DNA of 64,000 nucleotides from Acanthaster planci (Eukaryota > Echinodermata > Asteroidea > Valvatida > Acanthasteridae), in assembly GCF_001949145.1 (NCBI RefSeq), contig NW_019091408.1, positions 1,305,296 to 1,369,295 on the forward strand, given 5' to 3'. The notes below the pieces were generated by a model. That model searched no databases, was not told the origin of the DNA, and saw only the letters and a list, made by a program, of their open reading frames with translations. The translations under genes were made by a program, and so were the position numbers. This document shows positions 58,191 to 64,000 of the stretch, piece by piece. Numbering within the stretch: position 1 is the stretch's first letter; every line of letters begins with the position of its first letter.

Positions 58191-58986
58191 CAAGATCTAC
58201 CAAGATCTACCAAGCCCTTCAACGAGCCAAGCCCTCCGGGCCAAGTCGAACCCATCCAAAGAAGAGACCCAAGCCCTCCAAGACCTTAGCAGTGACAAGA
58301 GCATCCACGTCCTCACAGCCGACAAGGGCAACGCTACCATCGTCATGGACCGCACAACTTACGCCAGCAAGGTTCAAGACATCCTGGAATACGGAGCCTA
58401 CAAACCTCTCCGCAAGGACCCACCTCAAGCCATCGAAAGACGCATCACCAGCAAGCTCCTCGCCCTCCACCGGTCAGAAGCCATCCCCCAAGAGTTATAC
58501 CGTCGCCTCCGCCCGACAGCCTCTTCCTGCCCCAGATTCTTTGGCCAACCAAAGATTCATAAAAGAGATATTCCACTTCGGCCCATAGTGTCATCCAGGG
58601 GCTCACCCACCTATGAGACGGCCAGATTCCTAGCCAGCCTCCTCCAACCCCTGGTGGGCAACACACCTCACCACATTGCCAACTCGACAAAGTTTGTGGA
58701 ACTCACCAGGGGCCTTACACTCCAGCCCAGTGACATCAGGGTGAGCTTCGACGTGGTGTCGCTCTTCACCAACGTTCCCACCTTAGAGGCATGCAAAATC
58801 ACTGAAGACCGCCTGGCCAGTGACCCTTCCCTCGCTGATCGCACCGCCCTCTCACCCGGCCAGATCACCGAACTCATCCGGCTCTGCGTATCATCCAGCT
58901 ATTTCCAGTTTCAAGGCCAGTTCTACGAACAGACGGCAGGGACTTTCATGGGATCTCCTATATCCCCAGTCCTCGCCAACATATAG
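58153..58986 (+). pseudogene. Penelope-like element reverse transcriptase, truncated at both ends
   Basis: Reading in the frame of 58345, homology begins near 58213: KSNPSKEETQALQDLSSDKS, IHVLTADKGNATIVMDRTTY, then RFFGQPKIHKRDIPLRPIVS, GSPTYETARFLASLLQPLVG, VSFDVVSLFTNVP (motif A, catalytic Asp) and GTFMGSPISPVLANI (motif B). This order is typical of Penelope-like elements. After ANI the codon expected to be Tyr (as in ANIYM) is TAG, and the sequence then diverges, so the YADD motif C, thumb and GIY-YIG endonuclease are absent. The 5' end is also cut off by unrelated sequence. The copy is dead, although about 260 codons remain open. Confidence 0.88.
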
Positions 58987-59747
58987 ATGTACTTTTTCTT
59001 GCACATTTGTTAGCAGCTTATTTTTGTGAACAGAAAAACCGAGTTTGGGGTGGAATTTAAGGACGGTCGTTAAAACCTAGGACAGCTATTTCTATCTTGA
59101 GAGGGACAAGACTTGCTTAACATATTCCGGTCAAAAAGCCAAGCTGTACAGCAATACTGTATAATTATGTCATACTTTGTTGTAACCCGAAGGTCTCACA
59201 ATTTGAGACCTGTGCACTTTAGTATACATCGTGGCTTCAATTAAACAGAAAAAAGCAGATTACATGTAATTATTATTTAAAAATTGAAATAAAACTATAA
59301 ATGTAAATTGTCAACTGTGGACGTTATAAACAAAATGTGATTTTTTTCATGCAATGTGAATTGAAATATCGAGATAAATTCAAAAGTCCTTTTTTATCTT
59401 AATCTTGTGTAGTAAATGAAATCTCAAACAGACAAAATAACAATACCCGGACAAAACGGAACCATCAAACCTGATGGTTGCATTGAGGAAGGTAAGGGCA
59501 AAGCGACAATTCTTAAATATAAAGCAAAACTGGAAAATCTCATCTTTGTCGGCGCCTTTTCGCTACTTTTAACGAGTGTTAGAAGCCTCGGAAATTCTGA
59601 TCTTATGATTAATAATTCTGGGGATAGGCCTAACTTGTTCTCCAGACAATTAGCCTCTTATGGTACTTTGAAAGAATGAGATTCTAACTTGGGACTGTTG
59701 CCAACTACAGTGTTTTGTGAGTTACGCTGGTCATCCGGAGAAACGCC
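58987..59747. other. Intergenic between the retroelement and the receptor gene
   Basis: AT-rich. On the minus strand it lies just downstream of the receptor stop codon and probably contains its 3' UTR. An 87-codon plus frame at 59416-59679 has no recognisable domain. Confidence 0.5.
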
Positions 59748-60029
59748 TTACAGTTTGGTGTTCTTTGTGGTCGCGTTCAGGACGAGACCTTTGGCAGACA
59801 GGCCGGTCTTCGGCTGAGTGGGCAAATTCTTCGTCACTTTTCCCGCTTGCGTCTCTCTCACCTTTCGTCTCCACATGGCCCGCACCCTCTTGTTGAGGCA
59901 GAAGCCAATGAAGATGAAGACTGCCTGGAGATAGTTGAGGATGATATAGATGTAGGAGAAGGCCAGGATGCCCGTCACTGACTGCGACACGAAGCCAAAC
60001 ACCCAGGTCAGGCCGACAAGAGTGCAAAT
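59748..60029 (-). CDS. Receptor last exon: TM6, TM7 and C-tail
   Basis: 93 codons: ICTLVGLTWVFGFVSQSV, then ILAFSYIYIILNYLQAVFIF, IGFCLNKRVRAMWRRKV and a Lys/Thr-rich tail ending TTKNTKL. Acceptor CTCAATCAACAG, phase 0. Confidence 0.93.
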   Translation of the reverse strand: MCTLVGLTWVFGFVSQSVTGILAFSYIYIILNYLQAVFIFIGFCLNKRVRAMWRRKVRETQAGKVTKNLPTQPKTGLSAKGLVLNATTKNTKL

Positions 60030-63000
60030 CTGTTGATTGAGGGGAAGATTGCACAGTGAGTTCGAATTCATTGCAAGATGGCATTATAGAAGAGAAAACA
60101 CGGGCTAAGGAAATGTCGAGGCTCGATGTCGTTCTTTTCTCCACCCCATAAAACAGTACCCACTTGGAGCAGATCAGAACATTTTCAGGTCTGTGATGAA
60201 TTGCAAATGGTTGCATGTATTAATTTGTACTCCAGATAATTTTAAATATTTTGGCATATTTTAGAAAAGCACTACTCCAAGTTTATATTAGGGGTTTGCC
60301 AATAAAATGGGAGTACAGCAAGGACTGAGTGGTGAAGCTGTTTCTATGTCAATGAAATAAAGGTTATCACACTGCCGTACGTGCCATTGAATCATCAAAA
60401 TCAACAACAACGACTGAGTGGTGAGTCTACGTTGACTGAATAGTGAGTTCACGTTGACGGAGTGGTGAGTTTACGTTGAAAATTGCTGTGCAAACCTAAA
60501 AATACATTCGATTCCAATGTGAATGCTTGCAGTAGTAGATTACTTTCCGAAACGTGCGCTATCACCCTGCCTTATCAACATCACCGCTCCTGATGTTATA
60601 AAAAGTGATTAAAAAGGTAAAAAACAAACAAACAAACAAACAAACAAACAAAAAAAAACAAAAAAAACGTTATGCTGACCTTAAGGTATACCGTGAGTTC
60701 TTCTTTGGCGGCGTCTGTCGCTCGTTCGTTGCGTGCAGCCTTGCTCATGTATCGGTTTTTTCTGAAAATAATAACCGTGTAGAGATACAAGACGATGTTC
60801 AATGCCAGGCTCATTGCGACAGGTATCGCAAAGACGACCACACGAACGGTAGCGTCGGTGATCCAGCAGATACCTCCATCTGCATAGATCGTCGGGAGAT
60901 CGGTGCAGTCACAGAATTGCACCGTCATGCAGGTGCTCACTATAATAAAGGGGATGCCATAAGCCAGACACATGTATGCAACCAGTATGCGATCGATACC
61001 CCTTCTGCGATTCGGACGGGACGCCACCTTGGACCCCAGGGTATAGGCAACACTGATGCTCAGAACCGTCATCCATGCGAAAACGGCCAGCCAGGCGAAG
61101 TGCGCCACCGCGGCCCCTGCCACACAGACAGCATGGTTCTGCTTCAGATAGCCGGCCAGCAAGAATAACAAGATGGCGACAAACAAGGCCGCAACGAGGT
61201 TCATCGTAGACTTGCCTGCTGTGTTTCGCAGCTCAGGAAAGACACAGTATGTGACGAAAGTGGCAGTCAGGGCCAGCAACGAAAGGCAGCTTCCTGCAAA
61301 CGATAACGCCCGTCGGATGCTCGGTTCTAACCCCAGTGGTATTGGTCCCCTAAAGGAGCAGATGACTGCAGACCCATCGGGGAAGATAACATACTCGGCA
61401 ACAAGTATACGTGTGCCACTTGTACCAACTTCAAGAATTTGCTCAGCTGGGATGTGGTACTCAGAGACTTCTAACGTCAACAGAGATGAGCAATTGAGGC
61501 TAATCACTTGTAGGCATAAAGGCGATGTAGTTGTTTTACTGTACTGTCCTTCATTGGTCGTGATTTGGTACTTAACAACCTCCAAAAGGTGTCCGTTATA
61601 TCCACGAAATGTTCCATTCCAGTATCCACTGCTACAGTAACTGGATTCGAACTGAATAAATGGCACCAACACCGATAGGTCAGATATATTACACAATAAG
61701 GAATAGTCCAACGTGGACCTGTTTATCATTGCTGAGTCGAGAGTCAAATCAAAAGCAGCTTCGATGTCGAGTGCACTCTGATGCGAATCCACAAGAATGG
61801 TAAGTGAGATTTTGTTCGAATGTGGATCCTTCAAGGAGAAATCTAGACCCTCAATCAAGGCCTGCCCACCCCCTGAGTCGTTACCAAGACGCTCGGTCAA
61901 GCACTCAACCACTGATACTTTCTTAGTGCCGTTGGTTTGCGTGGAAAGTGGGCTATCTGCCACACATTCCTCGCCTTTCACCCGATACCCGGCTGCGCAC
62001 GTCAGCACGCGACATCGCTCTAGGAAGGGATCGTAGATCTGACCCTCCGAGCAAGACAGCCCACTAATGGATGAGGGGGAGGTGAAGTCGAACAGAACCT
62101 CAATCGTGAAGAAGTCGTCGTAAGGGCCACACACAAAGAAGCACGGGTCCCAAGGTACTTGGTTGCACGGACCTGCACAAACTCGGTCTGTGCAGGACTT
62201 GTCCGGTATAAGTTTCTTGCCGTTACACATTGCACAATGCGGATTACGGTATCGGATATTCTGATCATCGGGGCGCACGGGTGCGTAGTACGCTCTACAA
62301 GCTCTGTCAATATTGGTGCCGAAAAATTCGTCCGGACAGGTGTCGATGAGGTGTGCGGAGCATTGCCGTATCACTTTATGGCCTCTTGGGGGAGATATGA
62401 TCCAACCATTGCTTGGCAGGGATCGGTTAAGAGACGGGTAAAATATTTCTGTGGTTGAAGTTAAGAGATTTGAGGCAAAAACATTCCATCTGTGTGACCT
62501 ATGCAGCAATCTGCCGTTACACAAGGCGCAGTAGATGTTCTTGAAATCCACTCCTTGCTCGTCGTAGACTGGCATGGACCCAACGATGTCAGTCACATTA
62601 ACCGCCCTTTCGCACAGCTCGCGCGTGCCTTCGTCCAACCAGTCGTCAGGGCAACGATTGACGGCCACGTAGCCAATGTGAGTGAACTGACTGCCCGGTA
62701 CCCACACGCAGCCAAACCAATCCACCGTGAAGCCCCCACGCTCTAAACTTGGTTCTGCAGGACTACAGACGTTGGCATGGTCGTAACAACAGTCGTCGAA
62801 TAATACACAAGCATCGTCACATTGACAGTAATTGAAATTGTCAGTTGAATCATCCAATGGATGAATCTGTTGTTGACAGTTTGCACCACACAGCTGCTTA
62901 GAACCGCACAGGTAGACGGTGTCGTTATAATCTCTGATTTCTGCACGGGGAACCAAAAGAAAGCACGCTGGATAAGCGGGACATAGCCAAACGAAAGGGT

Positions 63001-64000
63001 TTACATCGATGTCATTCTGAAAGAAACTGTTGAGTTGGTAAACTGTTATCACTGTAGCCTAATTATTTCACCGAGTCCAGCATCCAAGGTATTTTTTTTT
63101 TCACTTTTGAGTGACTTTATTTAACTGCATGGAAATTATGCACATGTTTTACTGTCTGATATACCTAGGCGCGCCCTATTGTTGGGTTTCCTTTAACTGA
63201 CTTACCGGTGAAGCATTCCAGTGTAGCGTAAGCCTTACACTGCCGTAGCGAGTAGTGCTCACACTCACTCAGACTCGCTTCGTTCCCAACGCAACCGATG
63301 TCAACGAACAGCATATAGTTGGTTGTATGCCCGATATCAACTTCGTCAAAGGACGCGGATCCAACTGATAAGGCGAAACTGGAAAGTTCAAGATCACGGC
63401 AGGCAACGTTTCCCGCTCTCTTCTTGTAAAATGTATTGCTGCAGATGGCGCCCCAGTCTCGTTTGCCTCCGCAGCGGCCCTGCACGAGCCCTCTGGATTC
63501 ACCTCCTGTCCCATCAATAAGTCGCAATTCGAGGTCTGGCATTCCTGAGCAAAGAAGAGTACACGTAGGACTTTCTTTAGCTTGAGCGCTTACATTTGGC
63601 AAATTTAAACACCCTGATTGGCGGATGAACCTTGTTGAAAAAATTGGAAATGTTTATGTATATTGGCATGAACTCTTTTCAAGGTACTGTCCAGACCCCC
63701 TCTCATAATTGGTATAATAAGGTCATCTTTGAATATTTACCCATTTATTTTCCAGAGCAGAGATGCCAGTGATTCCTAGCGAAAATGGATAGGACAGCTG
63801 AACTGATACAATTTATCAAAGGGCGTTACCACTCTCTCCCTTTTTATTGTTTGTTTGTGTTGTGTGTATGTTTTTACTTATTCCAACATAGGGATTACCT
63901 GCATATCCGCATGATAACCACGTGTCCTGTTCGTGAATGCAAGGTGATTCATCAACCAGATTTACTCCAGATGACACATTCAGGATGCAGCCCCCCGCCG
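59748..64000 (-). CDS. Adhesion/methuselah-like seven-transmembrane receptor with SRCR and somatomedin-B domains (5' end outside window)
   Basis: A partial gene: four exons (63899-64000 and beyond, 63206-63544, 60680-62940, 59748-60029), all phase-consistent and GT-AG, give about 990 residues. In order: an unassigned Cys-containing segment; a scavenger-receptor Cys-rich domain (LELRLIDGTGGESRGLVQGR to SECEHYSLRQCKAYATLEC); a somatomedin-B-like domain (CQCDDACVLFDDCCYDHANV); two copies of a module ending NIYCALCNG and NPHCAMCNG; a Ser/Thr-rich and Asn-glycosylation-rich stalk; then seven helices beginning LSFAGSCLSLLALTATFV, with FPELRNTAGKSTMNLVAALF characteristic of family-B/adhesion-type receptors, and ICTLVGLTWVFGF in TM6. 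I see no GPS autoproteolysis HL-T/S site before TM1. It is presumably a surface receptor coupling through G proteins; ligand unknown. Confidence 0.9.
60411..60480 (+). repeat. Short tandem repeat, about 22 bp unit
   Basis: Three adjacent degenerate copies of GACTGAGTGGTGAGTCTACG plus a linker; a partial fourth lies at about 60325. Confidence 0.75.
60619..60668 (+). repeat. (CAAA)n microsatellite
   Basis: CAAA units followed by an A-rich run, immediately intronic to the donor of the large receptor exon. Confidence 0.95.
60680..62940 (-). CDS. Receptor large exon: somatomedin-B, Cys repeats, stalk, TM1-TM5
   Basis: 753 codons in one exon. The entry point is fixed by phase: the preceding exon leaves one G, and the acceptor GGTTCCCCGTGCAG gives Glu-IRDYNDTVYLCG. 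The alternative acceptor GTTTCTTTCAG at about 63021 would meet a stop. Contains the somatomedin-B-like Cys cluster, two similar CPD(D/E)...CNG modules (about 62510-62660 and 62222-62345), a further Cys-rich stretch, the stalk and TM1-TM5. Donor gtcagc after TVYLK. Confidence 0.93.
63206..63544 (-). CDS. Receptor exon: SRCR domain
   Basis: A single scavenger-receptor Cys-rich domain fills this exon: ELRLIDGTGG start, CGGKRDWGAICSNTF, NVACRDLELS, FVDIGCVGNEASLSECEH, ending ATLECFT. Six or more Cys are in the usual SRCR spacing. Acceptor TTCTTTGCTCAG, donor gtaagt. Phase 1 at both ends, as is usual for a shuffled extracellular domain exon. Confidence 0.9.
63545..63898. other. Receptor intron upstream of the SRCR exon
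   Basis: Unremarkable sequence between donor gtaatc at 63898 and the SRCR acceptor. An open-frame extension of the SRCR exon to 63602 is intronic by splice consensus. Confidence 0.6.
63899..64000 (-). CDS. Receptor exon, cut by the window edge
   Basis: 33 complete codons: GGCILNVSSGVNLVDESPCI, then HEQDTWLSCGYA, leaving one G before gtaatc. The phase and frame fit the SRCR exon exactly (G plus GA makes Gly). It has three Cys and an N-glycosylation sequon (NVS); domain not assignable from this piece. Confidence 0.65.

Larger units (their letters stand above)
60030..60679. other. Receptor intron with two tandem repeats
   Basis: Carries a 22-bp-type tandem repeat at about 60411-60480 (units like GACTGAGTGGTGAGTCTACG) and a (CAAA)n microsatellite at about 60619-60660 next to the donor. 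Nothing else recognised. Confidence 0.7.

Noticed and set aside
60605-62458. Several plus-strand frames of 79-187 codons
   Set aside because: Shadows of the large receptor exon on the opposite strand.
63021-63052. Start of the receptor at the Met upstream of the large exon
   Set aside because: The SRCR exon joins in phase to the acceptor at 62940, so the open frame above it is intron sequence.

Overview
This is a eukaryotic, metazoan window with intron-split genes and many interspersed repeats. It most likely comes from a marine invertebrate deuterostome, and an echinoderm such as a sea star is my best guess. The reasons are: vertebrate-like but pre-duplication orthologues (one HACD1/2 gene, one SLC12A8 gene); a long GPCR ectodomain with SRCR and somatomedin-B modules; foldback elements whose inverted repeats contain short tandem subrepeats, as in sea urchin TU elements; a Penelope-like retroelement; and very heavy use of a self-complementary TACATG hexanucleotide. 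The species itself cannot be read from the sequence.

Layout. 1-9300: intergenic sequence, first an ocean of TACATG/TACCGGTA repeats, then a 3 kb composite foldback element (about 5380-8450) with a second palindrome nested in its left arm. 9322-16257 (+): a complete six-exon 3-hydroxyacyl-CoA dehydratase gene (HACD1/2 type). Its first intron carries another foldback, a second copy of the foldback core, and a 15-bp minisatellite with a 50-N assembly gap. 16258-17690 is its probable 3' UTR. 21585-51987 (-): SLC12A8, convergent with HACD and spread over 30 kb, with ten shared exons and two homologous, mutually exclusive terminal exons (25282-25510 and 21585-21759). Its introns hold a Tigger/pogo-type transposon, MITE-like palindromes, a tRNA-derived SINE head and, in the 15 kb first intron, dense TACATG repeats. 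52-57.5 kb is intergenic with a few repeats. 57.6-59.0 kb (+) is a chimeric stretch in which a 5'- and 3'-truncated Penelope-like reverse transcriptase abuts an unrelated open frame. 59748-64000 (-): the 3' four exons of an adhesion/methuselah-like seven-transmembrane receptor; its 5' end lies beyond the window.

No operon logic applies. HACD acts in the ER elongation cycle of very-long-chain fatty acids, SLC12A8 is a membrane transporter, and the receptor is a cell-surface protein. The point most worth following is the pair of duplicated, phase-matched last exons of SLC12A8. They would give two C-termini (about 730 and 712 residues), only one of which carries two acidic dileucine sorting motifs. 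Exon boundaries were deduced by hand from splice consensus, reading phase and remembered human protein sequences, without any database search.
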